A stretch of DNA of 64,000 nucleotides, from positions 1 through 64,000 of the forward strand of contig NZ_PYMC01000009.1 in the NCBI RefSeq assembly GCF_003026475.1, written 5' to 3'. This DNA is from Photobacterium lipolyticum. Its GTDB lineage: Bacteria > Pseudomonadota > Gammaproteobacteria > Enterobacterales > Vibrionaceae. The translations under genes were made by a program, and so were the position numbers. Of this stretch, positions 26,248-35,894 are shown piece by piece. The notes under the pieces are model-generated. The model had not been told where the DNA came from. It searched no databases and saw only the letters and a list, made by a program, of their open reading frames with translations. Numbering within the stretch: position 1 is the stretch's first letter; each line of letters begins with the position of its first letter.

Positions 26248-27422
26248 ATGATTAACAACGTAAATAAAAATAGAACGCTGCCAGAATTCATAAAAAAAAA
26301 GTAGACCATCATCTTAGCGAGTTGATCTACCCGAGAAAAAATAAAAAGCATTTAGTGCTGGGAAAAAAGCCAACAGAAGAAGCGGTTTTACTCCAAAGCA
26401 ACGACTACCTGGCAATCTCTAACCACGACACAATACGTAATGCTCAGATCGATGCACTTATAAAAACCGATAAGGAAGTCGTGATGTCCGCTATTTTCCT
26501 CCATAAAGATGGCGAAAAAGATAGCTTTGAACAACAACTTGCAAGTTTTACAGGCTATGAGCACTGCATTCTTTCTCAATCAGGCTGGGCGGCCAATATT
26601 GGCTTAATTCAAACTATCATCCCTGCCAACACACCGGTTTATATTGATTTTTTTGCCCATATGTCTCTTTGGGAAGGAGCAAGAACTGCCAATGCTGCCA
26701 TCCATTCATTTCTTCATAATAATGTAAAACATCTTGAAAAAATGATTAAAAAGCATGGCCCGGGGCTTATTCTGGTCGATTCGGTCTACAGCACGCTTGG
26801 TACTATCGCTCCAATTACAGAAATTGTCGCAATCGCAAAGAAATATGGTTGTGCCACCGTGGTCGACGAATCACACTCGCTGGGTACTCATGGCCTCAAC
26901 GGTTCAGGGTTGGTTGCAGAATTAGGTCTAAGCAAGGATGTTGATTTTATCACCGTTAGCTTAGCGAAAAGTTTTGCTTACCGTGCTGGCGCTATTTTAT
27001 GTAGCGATAAAGTCGGTCAATGTTTCCCTTTTGTAGCCCATCCGGCTATTTTCAGTTCCGCATTGCTTCCTCATGAAGTTGAGGTATTAACAGCCACGCT
27101 AGACCTAATTAAAAAGTGTGATCAACGAAGGAAGCAGTTATTTTCTCAGACAAGTAAATTGAAAAATGGCTTAGAAGAACTCGGTTTTCGTATTCAAAGT
27201 CAGTCTCAAATCATTGCCTTGGAAACAGGCTCCGAAGCAAGAACTGAAGTAATACGTGATCTGCTTGAAGCAGATAACATTTTTGGCTCGGTATTCTGCC
27301 AGCCTGCCACTCCCAAAAATCGTAATTTGATCCGGTTTTCTGTGAACAGCAGCCTAAGCGATGATGATATCGGAAAAATACTCTTAGCCTGTGACAAAGT
27401 AAGGAGAGTGCTTAATAAGTAA
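26248..27422 (+). CDS. cqsA: CAI-1 autoinducer synthase CqsA, split by a -1 frameshift
   Basis: A PLP-dependent enzyme of the alpha-oxoamine synthase type that makes the CAI-1 family quorum-sensing signal. The ATG at 26248 has GTGAGG upstream and encodes 18 residues ending FIKKK, then TAG at 26302. The rest, 373 residues, is in the -1 frame from 26301 (VDHHLSEL...). Joined, the product is 391 residues against 389 in V. cholerae, and FIKKKVDHHL aligns to FIQNKIDHYI without a gap. The PLP lysine is in SLAKSFAYRAGA. The junction is nine A then G, including A AAA AAG. It may be a true mutation, an A10-to-A9 read error, or recoding. A TTG at 26322 would give a truncated 366-residue form. Confidence 0.9.
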
Positions 27423-27488
27423 CTAATATTGGCCCTTGAAGACTGAGTTTTGTTTTCAAGGGACTGCATATACCAAAGCAACCATGAG

Positions 27489-29549
27489 TTAAGTCCAGGA
27501 CGCAACTTTAGAAAGCAAGTGCTCTTTCGATGTCGGTTTTAGTAAATAATCATTCATGCCAGAATCTGTGATATCTTTTATTACCTCTTCACTCATATTC
27601 CCTGTAAAGCAGATAATCGGCACTTGATTTTGCTCTTTAAACCGTTCATCACTTCGGATCTGTTTGGCGGTTTCTATTCCCCCCATATATGGCATTTCCA
27701 GATCCATTAAAATCATGTCAAAACGATCATTTTCCAAATAATCGAGTGCCACGCAACCATTCTCTGCATGTACAACCTCGTAACCTTGCTTTTCGAGTAA
27801 AAGACCTGAATAGGTTCTCAGGGAAACATTGTCATCCACAATCATAATTTTTTGCTTATTATTAACCGCTGACAACACGTCAGTTTTGTATTCTTCAACT
27901 GGCTCAAAGAACAGCTGATCCAGCTTATTTATAAGGTAATATCTGTTCGCTTGCTTATCAAGCAACTCAAACGGGATCATACGGTTAAATCGAACTTCAT
28001 TAGGCATAATACGGCTGTACAAATAAACAATACGCGCTTTTAACATCTGTAATTTGTTTTCGATTAATTCGAAGCTTTCTGCGTTTTTGGCTATGCACTC
28101 TAAATCAACCACGATGACGTCAACAGCTAACTCACTCTCGTCCATGTCAACAAACGCATCACCTTTTGCTGACGTAAAATGGTAACCACGATAAAAAGCA
28201 TGCCCCTGTAATGTTGAATATATATCGCTTTTAGTCCCGACATACAGCATCTTCTTGGTCGCCAAAAGATCGGACTTCAATCGTGCTGTCTTTTCAGAAT
28301 TATATTTGGGCAAAATGATACTGAACTCGGTCCATTCCGCTAATTTAGAACGACAAGCTATCTCACCACCAAATGCCGTAATCACTTTTTTACAGAACGG
28401 AAGGCCAAGGCCAGAACTTCCTTTTTTACCCGAGGTATAAAACTCATCAAAGATATGCTCTTGATCTTTCTTCGCGATTCCTACCCCCGTATCTCTGACT
28501 CGGATAATATTGCAATTCTCTTCAACAAGCAGACTAATACTAAGACTAAAACCCTTTTTGCTTTTGTAATAGAGCGCATTTTTCAACAAATTAAAGATTA
28601 CATAGCGAAGCAACACATCACTTCCCAAAAAATCACTGTCTTTCTCATAATCAAATCGAACCAGCTTCTTATCTGCAGGTTTTTTATATCCGTAGCTCTT
28701 AAGAGTCAGTTCAATAACATGTCTGATGGAATATCTTTTAAACGTTTTATTAGATATTTCTTGATTGTTAATTGAGCTAAGCAACAGGTTAATGGTTTCA
28801 TTACCACCGTCGATTACAGCTAAACTATCCTTAATTATTTCGCCAATTTTTATCAGGTTTGCCTCCGAGATCACATGCTCAGAATTAGCATTATGACGAC
28901 CCTTTTTAGGAAGCAGTTCGTTAACCACTTCAATAGAGCTATATACGGAACCAAGCGGATTTCTCATTTCATGGGCAATAGCAGCACTGAAAGTTCTTGC
29001 AAACAGTATACGTCCTTCGTGTTCGACCTGATTACGATAGTTAAATACAATCCCCCCCATATAGGCGAAGACAAAAACAACTATATATGGCCACTCGAAA
29101 TGAAAATGCGCAGCATAACCATCGAGCAAAAAAACTGAAACAAAAGCACAGACAAAACTGAAAACAGAAGCGATTAAAATGACAAGCCAATCATATACCA
29201 GCAGTATCGACAGAAAAATACTCGCCAGAAACGACATCATCCATACCACTGACCAGTCATTTTTGAGCATCATGAAACAAAAAAAATAAGGTAGGCATAT
29301 ACTCACGGCGATTAAGAAGTACAGATGCTGATATTTCTTAAACCGAGAAGGCATATAGTCTTTTATGATAAAGGGAATGAAGAGCACACTACAAAAAATT
29401 CGCAGTGGTAAATTTTCATAAGCTTGCGGAAAAACATATTGCCAAAGGATGTAGTAAGCAGGAAAACCTAATACGCCAAATAGCCCTACAAGGAGCAGGT
29501 TGGGCTCAGCATACTTATAAATTTCCTTTGCTTTTTGATTGAGGTACAT
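27489..29549 (-). CDS. cqsS: CAI-1 sensor hybrid histidine kinase CqsS
   Basis: A 686-residue inner-membrane sensor, the same length as V. cholerae CqsS. About six membrane helices fill residues 18-185. The dimerisation domain has the phospho-His in AIAHEMRNPLGS, and the ATPase domain has N and G boxes (NLLKNALYY, DTGVGIA, GSSGLGLPF). The C-terminal receiver has the phospho-Asp in ILMDLEMPYMGG. The chosen ATG (29549) has AGGGG six bases upstream and matches the V. cholerae N-terminus; a longer frame from 29585 is possible. It is convergent with cqsA. Confidence 0.95.
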   Translation of the reverse strand: MYLNQKAKEIYKYAEPNLLLVGLFGVLGFPAYYILWQYVFPQAYENLPLRIFCSVLFIPFIIKDYMPSRFKKYQHLYFLIAVSICLPYFFCFMMLKNDWSVVWMMSFLASIFLSILLVYDWLVILIASVFSFVCAFVSVFLLDGYAAHFHFEWPYIVVFVFAYMGGIVFNYRNQVEHEGRILFARTFSAAIAHEMRNPLGSVYSSIEVVNELLPKKGRHNANSEHVISEANLIKIGEIIKDSLAVIDGGNETINLLLSSINNQEISNKTFKRYSIRHVIELTLKSYGYKKPADKKLVRFDYEKDSDFLGSDVLLRYVIFNLLKNALYYKSKKGFSLSISLLVEENCNIIRVRDTGVGIAKKDQEHIFDEFYTSGKKGSSGLGLPFCKKVITAFGGEIACRSKLAEWTEFSIILPKYNSEKTARLKSDLLATKKMLYVGTKSDIYSTLQGHAFYRGYHFTSAKGDAFVDMDESELAVDVIVVDLECIAKNAESFELIENKLQMLKARIVYLYSRIMPNEVRFNRMIPFELLDKQANRYYLINKLDQLFFEPVEEYKTDVLSAVNNKQKIMIVDDNVSLRTYSGLLLEKQGYEVVHAENGCVALDYLENDRFDMILMDLEMPYMGGIETAKQIRSDERFKEQNQVPIICFTGNMSEEVIKDITDSGMNDYLLKPTSKEHLLSKVASWT

Positions 29550-29790
29550 TAAATCCCCTGATTGTATCATCACCCCTAAGATCAATCCTCAGGCTGATAG
29601 TTGTTACACGCCCCATATAGCCATTATGATATATAACTCACTGAAACTTAGATAGTATTAATTCGTAACGTAGTCGTAATGTTATTAAGATTTGATTAAA
29701 AAGAACATCTATTCTGATAAAGGCCAGTAATACACACTATCACAGCAAAAAACGTATCCCTATTGAAAGAATCAACCACCTCTGTCAAAC

Positions 29791-29849
29791 AAAAAATGCC
29801 TCTCATCGTACTGTTATCTAGTGAATAACAGGGATCGAGAAGCATTTTT
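29791..29849 (-). terminator. Nested hairpin terminator of the pterin-synthase-like gene
   Basis: The outer arms AAAAATGC-TCTC / GAGA-GCATTTTT enclose a second perfect hairpin CTGTTAT/ATAACAG. On the minus strand it ends in six T and lies 30 bases after the stop. The double structure is larger than usual. Confidence 0.75.
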
Positions 29850-29878
29850 ATCTGCAAGAACCTATGGTGCTAAATCAA

Positions 29879-30754
29879 TCAGGCCGACGCCATGGCACCT
29901 TTACCTACACCTTCATACGCGACAACTTCCAGTGACTCGCCATGTAATGACTTATTCACCTCTTTTGCGATGTAATGAGCCAGAAGCTCAACCGTGGTGT
30001 CGGTATCAATGACTTCCGTTTCTGATTTGGCAATAGCCAATTCAAACTCGCCTTGCTCAGTGGTATAGCGGAAACCGAAATGCTTATCGTCTGACAAACC
30101 TGCTGCGTAGTCGCTCAGGTTCAACTCAGAGACAGTAACCTGATCTTCTGCGGTTCCCAGATAAATGTCTTGCCAGCGCTGTGCCCACTGTTGTTCCAGC
30201 GTATCACTTCGTACGCCGTTAACAAAGAGTTCAACCGGAGAACGGTGACCGTGAGCAATTCGCTGACAGTTACCATCATGCTTTTTCAGGCCATGAGTAT
30301 AGTGATAAAACGCACCATTAATTTTTTCCTGGCGCAGGGTTAGCTCCAGCCCTTGCACATTGGCAGGTAGCTTACCGATTAATACCTGGTGAAGATGTCT
30401 GGTAACCGATTCAATCGTTACTTTCTCATCATCGATCAGGCAATAAGCCTGTTCCGGGCAATGTAAGTGAATACTTTTATCACCACGCAGCAAGTCTACT
30501 GTGGCATAGCCATTCTTACTCTGACTCATTTTTACATTAACATTTTTCGTCGGCACAATTAGGCGATGATCAACATACTGATCCACCAGCTGTTTGATTT
30601 GCTTTTTGACTCGGCTAAAATCGAGCACCATACTCATTTCATTCAGCTCGCCCGACATCACCACATCGAGAATCCAACTTTCACCAACCATGCCGCGCTC
30701 CTCGCACAGGTATGAGGCGTCGATAACGGTAAGATCTCTGACAAATAGCTTCAA
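29879..30754 (-). CDS. Tandem 6-pyruvoyl-tetrahydropterin-synthase/QueD-fold protein
   Basis: A 291-residue protein made of two T-fold (PTPS/QueD-like) domains. The first is about 1-125 (LDFSRVKKQIKQLVDQYVDH, with CPEQAYCLI) and the second about 135-285 (FYHYTHGLKKHDGNCQRIAHGHRSPVEL, with the Cys-X3-His-X-His pattern). Bacterial QueD is about 120 residues and makes a 7-deazapurine precursor; this double form is known to me from Vibrio genomes but its reaction is not. No queC/queE gene is nearby. The start appears to be TTG 30754 with AAAGGA eight bases upstream. Confidence 0.8.
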   Translation of the reverse strand: MKLFVRDLTVIDASYLCEERGMVGESWILDVVMSGELNEMSMVLDFSRVKKQIKQLVDQYVDHRLIVPTKNVNVKMSQSKNGYATVDLLRGDKSIHLHCPEQAYCLIDDEKVTIESVTRHLHQVLIGKLPANVQGLELTLRQEKINGAFYHYTHGLKKHDGNCQRIAHGHRSPVELFVNGVRSDTLEQQWAQRWQDIYLGTAEDQVTVSELNLSDYAAGLSDDKHFGFRYTTEQGEFELAIAKSETEVIDTDTTVELLAHYIAKEVNKSLHGESLEVVAYEGVGKGAMASA

Positions 30755-30869
30755 ACTGAAGTCCTTTCTGATAATGGTTGTCGTTTAACTAAGCCGGGCA
30801 TTATACCCACCTGAAATGCGTAGTAAACCGGAGCCAGAAAGATCATCCACTCTTTACACCCAAACCTCC

Positions 30870-31247
30870 TTACTCCCTCAACCAGGCTAAACCTTTCATC
30901 GGCTCTTCAAAATACTTCACCTCACCGGAAATAAACCAACTGCCGGCATGAGCCATCACATCCAGCCATCTCTTATTACCGTAGACAGCAATTTTGCTGA
31001 ACTTCTTACCATGCTTAAGGCTCAGCTTTAAATCATCCCAGGCAGCCTGTAGCTCCCAGCCTTCAAACTCAGAACCATCAAAAAAAATATTAACCGTCGG
31101 CTCGCTGATCCCTTCAAGCACCTTATCCATCTCCGGGGTGATCTTTTCTAAATCAGCATGTGTTAGCTTCCCGATAGCTTTCAGTTCCATCAGGAAATTA
31201 TCATCGTCGCGCTCAACCACCATAGTTAAACCATGTGAATCCGCCAT
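30870..31247 (-). CDS. SpoIIAA-like STAS-fold protein
   Basis: A 125-residue soluble protein of the SpoIIAA-like (DUF3478) family; typical pieces are GKLTHADLEKITPEMDKVL and FSKIAVYGNKRWLDVMA. AAGGAGG lies about four bases before ATG. Members are thought to bind lipids or act as small signalling scaffolds; the role here is unknown. Monocistronic. Confidence 0.85.
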   Translation of the reverse strand: MADSHGLTMVVERDDDNFLMELKAIGKLTHADLEKITPEMDKVLEGISEPTVNIFFDGSEFEGWELQAAWDDLKLSLKHGKKFSKIAVYGNKRWLDVMAHAGSWFISGEVKYFEEPMKGLAWLRE

Positions 31248-31339
31248 ATAGCCTCCTTAAGTCATGCCTCTGGCTTCTCGGGTACTCACCCTATTCAACA
31301 AGTACCCAACTCAAAGATTAGACTACTGTGTCGTTGGTT

Positions 31340-31391
31340 ATACCAAATCTATTAATTATTCAACCTTTCAGATAATTAATGGATTTTGTAT
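31340..31391. repeat. 52-bp dispersed palindromic element, copy 2
   Basis: ATACCAAATCTATTAATTAT and ATAATTAATGGATTTTGTAT form an imperfect hairpin with a central CAACCTTTCAG. It has the same length and arm plan as copy 1 at 5484-5535. It lies immediately upstream of the truncated AraC remnant. Confidence 0.78.
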
Positions 31392-31413
31392 TGCGCGGCT
31401 TTCAGCGATTTAG

Positions 31414-31692
31414 CCATCACATTCCACACCATTTTGCGGTGATTTATGGCTCAGAGCCGACACACAAGCCAGTGAAAAAACGATCAGCCGTATATTCAGC
31501 AAAGAGACGGGCATGCCGTACCAGGCGTGGCGACAGCAATGGCGCTTGATGAAAGCGATTGAGTTACTTGCAGAAGGATGCAGTGTTTCGCATGTGGCGT
31601 TTGCCCTGGATTTTTCCAGCGATAGCGCCTTTATCAGCTTTTTCAGAAAACAGACCGGTGGAACACCAAGCCAGTACATCAGACAAACGTAA
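31414..31692 (+). pseudogene. C-terminal remnant of an AraC-family regulator
   Basis: The frame ending at the TAA at 31690 encodes about 80 residues of an AraC DNA-binding domain: ASEKTISRIFSKETGMPYQ, WRQQWRLMKAIELLAEG, VAFALDFSSDSAFISFFRK and TPSQYIRQT. This is the double helix-turn-helix of the NimR-like subgroup. No start or sensor domain exists; an in-frame TAG is at 31411 and the 52-bp repeat lies 22 bases further upstream. The gene is therefore decayed, perhaps by a deletion at the repeat. Confidence 0.85.
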
Positions 31693-31806
31693 TAACAGTA
31701 CCGAAAAGAATAAATAAGATTATGGGGCAAATTGTCAATAGCCCGAAAGCAAGCTTGCCCCATTTAACCTATATAACAATACAGAATTGATTACTTAGTA
31801 TCGTAA

Positions 31807-32541
31807 TTACCACATTTCCCACATGACAGATTCGATATCATTCTCAACGCTGTCTGGTAGCTCACTGAAAAAATCGAGGTTGGTTAGCTGCTCTACTTCG
31901 TCAACAGTGGTAATAAAAGTGACAAGTTCTGATGAAGAGACCTTTCTGTGTGGAACAATAAATGCGATCGCATCATTGTAATATGGGTCTAAGATGACTT
32001 TATAAAAACGACTTGGAATATAGACGCCATTACCAATGTACGTTTCATTTCCATCCCAGATCGGGCCTGAGACAACATAAAGCTCACTGTAGTCATTCGC
32101 CCATTGTCGAACTTTTTCCTCAAGTCCTTTCCAACCACCACGATTAAAGCCTGGTAATTGCGGCGCCATATTAGACATTAAAAAACTTTGCTTCATCGAT
32201 TCTTGAGTAAAATCCATGGTACCTGATGGTGCAAGGTGACCCCGATCATAGCCTGTTGCTGTGTAGTCATTACTTACTGCACGGTAGGCATCAGGAAGCT
32301 CTTTATCGGTGGTAAAATTATTAGATCGCTCAAAAAAAGCATTCACACTGTCTTTCGTGATGTGATAAGCCACCCAGTCAGAAACTTTAGTTTGGTAATT
32401 ATAACCGGCAGCATAGCCATCGCGGCAAAGAATTTGGTCGCTATCGCTCGGTGTGCCTTTGTCCAGATGTTGATTACAGACGGCGGCTGAAGCAGTCGCA
32501 GATAGCGCAAGAGTAAATATCGCAAATAATAGATGTTTCAT
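31807..32541 (-). CDS. Secreted DNA/RNA non-specific endonuclease (NUC family)
   Basis: A 244-residue nuclease with a clear signal peptide (residues 1-19, ending SATASA). The beta-beta-alpha metal site is shown by YDRGHLAPS (general-base His) and by FNRGGWKGLEEKVRQWA with the Asn and Glu of the Serratia nuclease family. It is secreted or periplasmic and would degrade extracellular DNA for phosphate, biofilm turnover or escape from DNA nets. AAGGA precedes the ATG. It stands alone. Confidence 0.92.
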   Translation of the reverse strand: MKHLLFAIFTLALSATASAAVCNQHLDKGTPSDSDQILCRDGYAAGYNYQTKVSDWVAYHITKDSVNAFFERSNNFTTDKELPDAYRAVSNDYTATGYDRGHLAPSGTMDFTQESMKQSFLMSNMAPQLPGFNRGGWKGLEEKVRQWANDYSELYVVSGPIWDGNETYIGNGVYIPSRFYKVILDPYYNDAIAFIVPHRKVSSSELVTFITTVDEVEQLTNLDFFSELPDSVENDIESVMWEMW

Positions 32542-32929
32542 GTTGTGTCCTTTTGTTATATTTAGCTGTTATATAGGACGGGGGATAATATCAACATTAT
32601 CAATAATTAATATTGATTGACGAATAATTCGTGACATTCATCTTACGACGATTAAAAGGAGTGAGAGAAACCGCACTTTATCAACAACATTAAGCACTTA
32701 ATTATATTAAATAACAAATGCACAACTGAAAATTCATTTTCATCAAACACGTATTTGTCACACTTACTCGATAATTTAAATAAGACTGCCGCTCTTAACC
32801 AATAATCAATCAATTGCTTATGTTGGTGTTAATCAGTAATAAGGCTCTGAGTGCCATTCAGAATAATCGATATATTTATTATTAAACCTGATCATGGGGA
32901 TCTTACTCATATAAGAACGCCAATAAGTT
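32542..32929. other. Intergenic region, AT-rich, 388 bp
   Basis: This gap upstream of the nuclease gene contains its promoter and ATCAATATTAAT-type short palindromes (about 32600-32625). I see no coding frame of note. Confidence 0.35.
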
Positions 32930-32957
32930 AAAAGCACTGAAATTACTCAGTGCTTTT
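32930..32957. terminator. Bidirectional terminator downstream of the dicarboxylate carrier gene
   Basis: AAAAGCACTGA and TCAGTGCTTTT form a perfect 11-bp stem with a six-base loop, with T runs on both strands. It lies about 90 bases after the carrier stop codon on the minus strand. Confidence 0.8.
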
Positions 32958-33043
32958 ATATAATTAAATCTCGCGAATATTGACGTTAAGATCACATAGC
33001 ATCATGAGATATTTGATCACTAACGACTTACAAGAACGTCGTA

Positions 33044-34357
33044 TTACAACACAATCCCGGCAAAAATGAAGCCGAAGATAATACTGAACACCATGCTCAA
33101 TAAACCCGGGATCATAAAGCTGTGGTTGAAGATATATTTACCAATATTGGTGGTTCCCGTGCGGTCAAAGTCGATAGATGCGATGATCGGACCGTAGTTA
33201 GGAATAAAGAAGTAACCGTTAACTGCTACAAAAGTCGCAATAATGACTGCTGGTGGTAGACCCAGCGTGATCGCCACAGGTACCAGGACTGCAGTCGTTG
33301 CACCCTGGCTGTTCACCATTACAGACAAGCCAAACAACGCAAATGCAAAAGTCCATGGTGCCACTTCAACCAAACCAGCTACTGTTTCTTTCACCATTGC
33401 ACCATGACCACCGATAAGCGTATCACCCAGCCATGCGATGCCGAAGATAGCCACGATTGCACGCATACCGGCATGAAATACAGAACCTTGCGTAATCGCA
33501 TAACCATCAGGCTTGCAGATCAGAATGATTAGTGCCGCAACAGAGAGCATCACAATTTCAATGGTGTGTGCCATGCCCATCGCATGGCCATCAAAACTCG
33601 GACGCAATGACGGGAAAGCCCCCATCACAACAACCGCAAGTGCGCCAAACAGGAACAGAGATACTGCTTTTTTTGCTTCGGGCTTGATCTCAATTTCCGC
33701 TACCTTCACCTCTTCTTCCATTTCCTTACGGAAAGCAGGATCTTCCAGACGGCGAAGGTATTCAGGATCTTCATTCAGCTCTTTACCTAGCTTGTTAACA
33801 ATCACACACGCAGCCGTTAGGCCGAGGAAAGTGGCCGGAATGGTTACCATCAGCACATCGGCGAGGGTAATACCCTGAGGCTCAAGGAACGCAACTAACG
33901 CGACCACCGCGGCGGCAATCGGACTAGCCACAATCGCAAACTGAGATGCGATAACTGCCATGCCCATAGGGCGCTCAGGACGAATACCGCTACGACGGCT
34001 TACTTCAGCAATTACCGGCAACACAGAATAAGCAACGTGACCGGTACCCGCCATCATGGTGAATACATATGTCACAATCGGCGCAATAAAAGTGATTTGA
34101 CGAGGATTTTTACGCAAAATATTTGACGCAATTTTGATCAGAAAATCCAGACCTCCGGCAGCCTGCATGGAAGCGGCAGCAGCGACGACGGCCATGATCA
34201 TTAACATGACATCGATCGGCGGGCTGGTCGGTTGTAAGCCAAACACAAAACTCAATATCGCCAGACCAACACCACCCATCACGCCCAGACCGATCCCCCC
34301 GATACGGGCACCAATCAAAATACAGACAAGTACAATAAGAAATTCAATTACAAACAC
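33044..34357 (-). CDS. Anaerobic C4-dicarboxylate transporter, DcuA/DcuB family
   Basis: A 437-residue inner-membrane antiporter with about ten membrane helices. Conserved family segments are [53 protein letters not shown] and [15 protein letters not shown]. Such carriers exchange fumarate, malate or aspartate for succinate during fumarate respiration. The start is GTG 34357: AAGGAG lies six bases before it, while the longer frame from 34393 runs through that ribosome site. It diverges from a LysR gene. No fumarate reductase gene is in the window. Confidence 0.92.
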   Translation of the reverse strand: MFVIEFLIVLVCILIGARIGGIGLGVMGGVGLAILSFVFGLQPTSPPIDVMLMIMAVVAAAASMQAAGGLDFLIKIASNILRKNPRQITFIAPIVTYVFTMMAGTGHVAYSVLPVIAEVSRRSGIRPERPMGMAVIASQFAIVASPIAAAVVALVAFLEPQGITLADVLMVTIPATFLGLTAACVIVNKLGKELNEDPEYLRRLEDPAFRKEMEEEVKVAEIEIKPEAKKAVSLFLFGALAVVVMGAFPSLRPSFDGHAMGMAHTIEIVMLSVAALIILICKPDGYAITQGSVFHAGMRAIVAIFGIAWLGDTLIGGHGAMVKETVAGLVEVAPWTFAFALFGLSVMVNSQGATTAVLVPVAITLGLPPAVIIATFVAVNGYFFIPNYGPIIASIDFDRTGTTNIGKYIFNHSFMIPGLLSMVFSIIFGFIFAGIVL

Positions 34358-34427
34358 ATCAATCTCCTTGATGACAACGTTTAAAAACAGCATGAAAACT
34401 CAAGTTGCACATGTTATTAGTTTTATA

Positions 34428-34453
34428 TCAATAACAATCAAACATTCATCACA
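34428..34453 (-). promoter_or_regulatory. Possible FNR- and CRP-like sites upstream of the dicarboxylate carrier
   Basis: On the minus strand TTGATTGTTATTGA matches the FNR consensus at 8 of 10 positions and the adjoining TGTGATGAATGTTTGA matches CRP at about 8 of 10. E. coli dcu genes are controlled by both factors, which fits. Both sites are imperfect, so confidence is low. Confidence 0.35.
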
Positions 34454-34769
34454 CAAACCATTAATAACATTATTAATAAAGTGGTTATTTTTGTTTTGTC
34501 CATTGTGTTGTTAATAATTAAACTGGAAATTGTATTTTATTCTTTAAAAAGATGTTTAGTAGATAGGTGGCTGATAGATTTATAACTGACACGATAATAA
34601 TTATTGAATACACGGGCATACAGCCTCCCCGGAAAGCCTCGATAATAGTCACCACAGCAATATTATGAGAATTGACCCACAGCACTTTCTTATTTTCAAT
34701 TATGAATAGAATTGGTATATACACCCAGTTCTGTTAGCGTTAGCTATCCAAAATCAAGAACTGACTCAC

Positions 34770-35717
34770 ATGAAGCTCTCACAACTCAATGCCTTTAAAG
34801 CCGTCATTGAATGTCAAACCGTTACGGCTGCAGCAGAACGGTTGAATTTAAGCCAGCCGGCTGTCAGCCGCTTACTGTCCGGCCTAGAGCAGAGGCTGGG
34901 ATTCGATCTTTTTCTTCGAAAAGGAAACCGCCTGGTATTAAGTGATGAAGGGCAAGCTTTTTACCTTGAAGTGGCCAAAGTGTTCGAGGCCGTCACCGGA
35001 TTGGATCATGCCGCAGATTCCATTCGCTCGCATCGATTTGGCAGCCTGAATATTGCGGCGATGCCATTACTGTCAAATGCCTTTCTTCCCCGGATCCTGG
35101 CAACATTTTTAAAAGACTCGTCCCGGATGAAGGTAGGGTTTAAGACCTACCGCTCAGAGGATGTCATACGCCGGGTTCAGAGCCAGACTACCGATATCGG
35201 CTTTGCTTTTGTCGATGAATATCTTGCCGGAGTCAAAGCACAGAAAGTTGAATGTGAATGCGTCTGCTTGTTACCGGCACAGTCACCGCTGGCAAGAAGA
35301 AACGTGATTGATATTTATGATATTGCCGGCCAGCTATTGATACGCCATGAAAAGGATGTCACCCAGCGGCGCATTGATGCCTTACTGCGGCGTTATGATC
35401 TGACCACCATTGAACACATTGAAGTTTCATTTGCCAGTACTGCCGCCGCATTGGTTCGGGAAGGTGTGGGCATAGCAATCACCGATCCGTTTACCGCCCA
35501 CATGGCCAGCGAACACAAAGATGTTGTAATGCGCCCGCTGGTCTTCTCATTACCGTTTGAGTTCGACATTCTATATCCTGCCCTTAAGCCTGTTCATCGC
35601 CATGCCGAACAGTTCATCGAGCAGTTTCTGTTGCTCGCCGATGAAATGGATATTCACCTTAAAATTGGTCCGATACGCGATCTCGATGAAGCCGACATGG
35701 GCCCAGGTCACAGATAG
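34770..35717 (+). CDS. LysR-family regulator of the opine cluster
   Basis: A 315-residue LysR-type regulator. The winged helix-turn-helix (about 1-60) reads TVTAAAERLNLSQPAVSRLLSGLEQRLG, and the effector domain spans about 90-295. It precedes the opine dehydrogenase gene by 177 bases on the same strand, similar to OccR/NocR-type regulators of opine catabolism, so control of the next two genes by an opine is likely. The Shine-Dalgarno is weak. The 412-bp gap to the divergent dicarboxylate carrier holds both promoters. Confidence 0.88.
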   Translation: MKLSQLNAFKAVIECQTVTAAAERLNLSQPAVSRLLSGLEQRLGFDLFLRKGNRLVLSDEGQAFYLEVAKVFEAVTGLDHAADSIRSHRFGSLNIAAMPLLSNAFLPRILATFLKDSSRMKVGFKTYRSEDVIRRVQSQTTDIGFAFVDEYLAGVKAQKVECECVCLLPAQSPLARRNVIDIYDIAGQLLIRHEKDVTQRRIDALLRRYDLTTIEHIEVSFASTAAALVREGVGIAITDPFTAHMASEHKDVVMRPLVFSLPFEFDILYPALKPVHRHAEQFIEQFLLLADEMDIHLKIGPIRDLDEADMGPGHR

Positions 35718-35894
35718 CCGGGAAGTAGGCCTCTATAAAAAAACAAATATAAACGATTAATAACAATGAATTAAAATGAAGCCTACCGCCAACTATAACT
35801 TTTTTGCATACTGCCTTAGCCGTTCTGCATTGGGCAAAAACGCCCCTTCTTCCTTAGTCTGATTTCACCAGGAAACATAACGATAGGAAGAACG

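Noticed and set aside
26322-27422. CqsA as an intact 366-residue protein starting at TTG 26322
   Set aside because: It lacks about 25 N-terminal residues that are conserved in V. cholerae CqsA and are encoded upstream in another frame with a good ribosome site. A frameshifted full-length gene explains the data better.
34518-34724. A 68-residue minus-strand frame between the dicarboxylate carrier and the LysR gene
   Set aside because: No ribosome site, low-complexity A/T-rich codons and position in a divergent promoter region.
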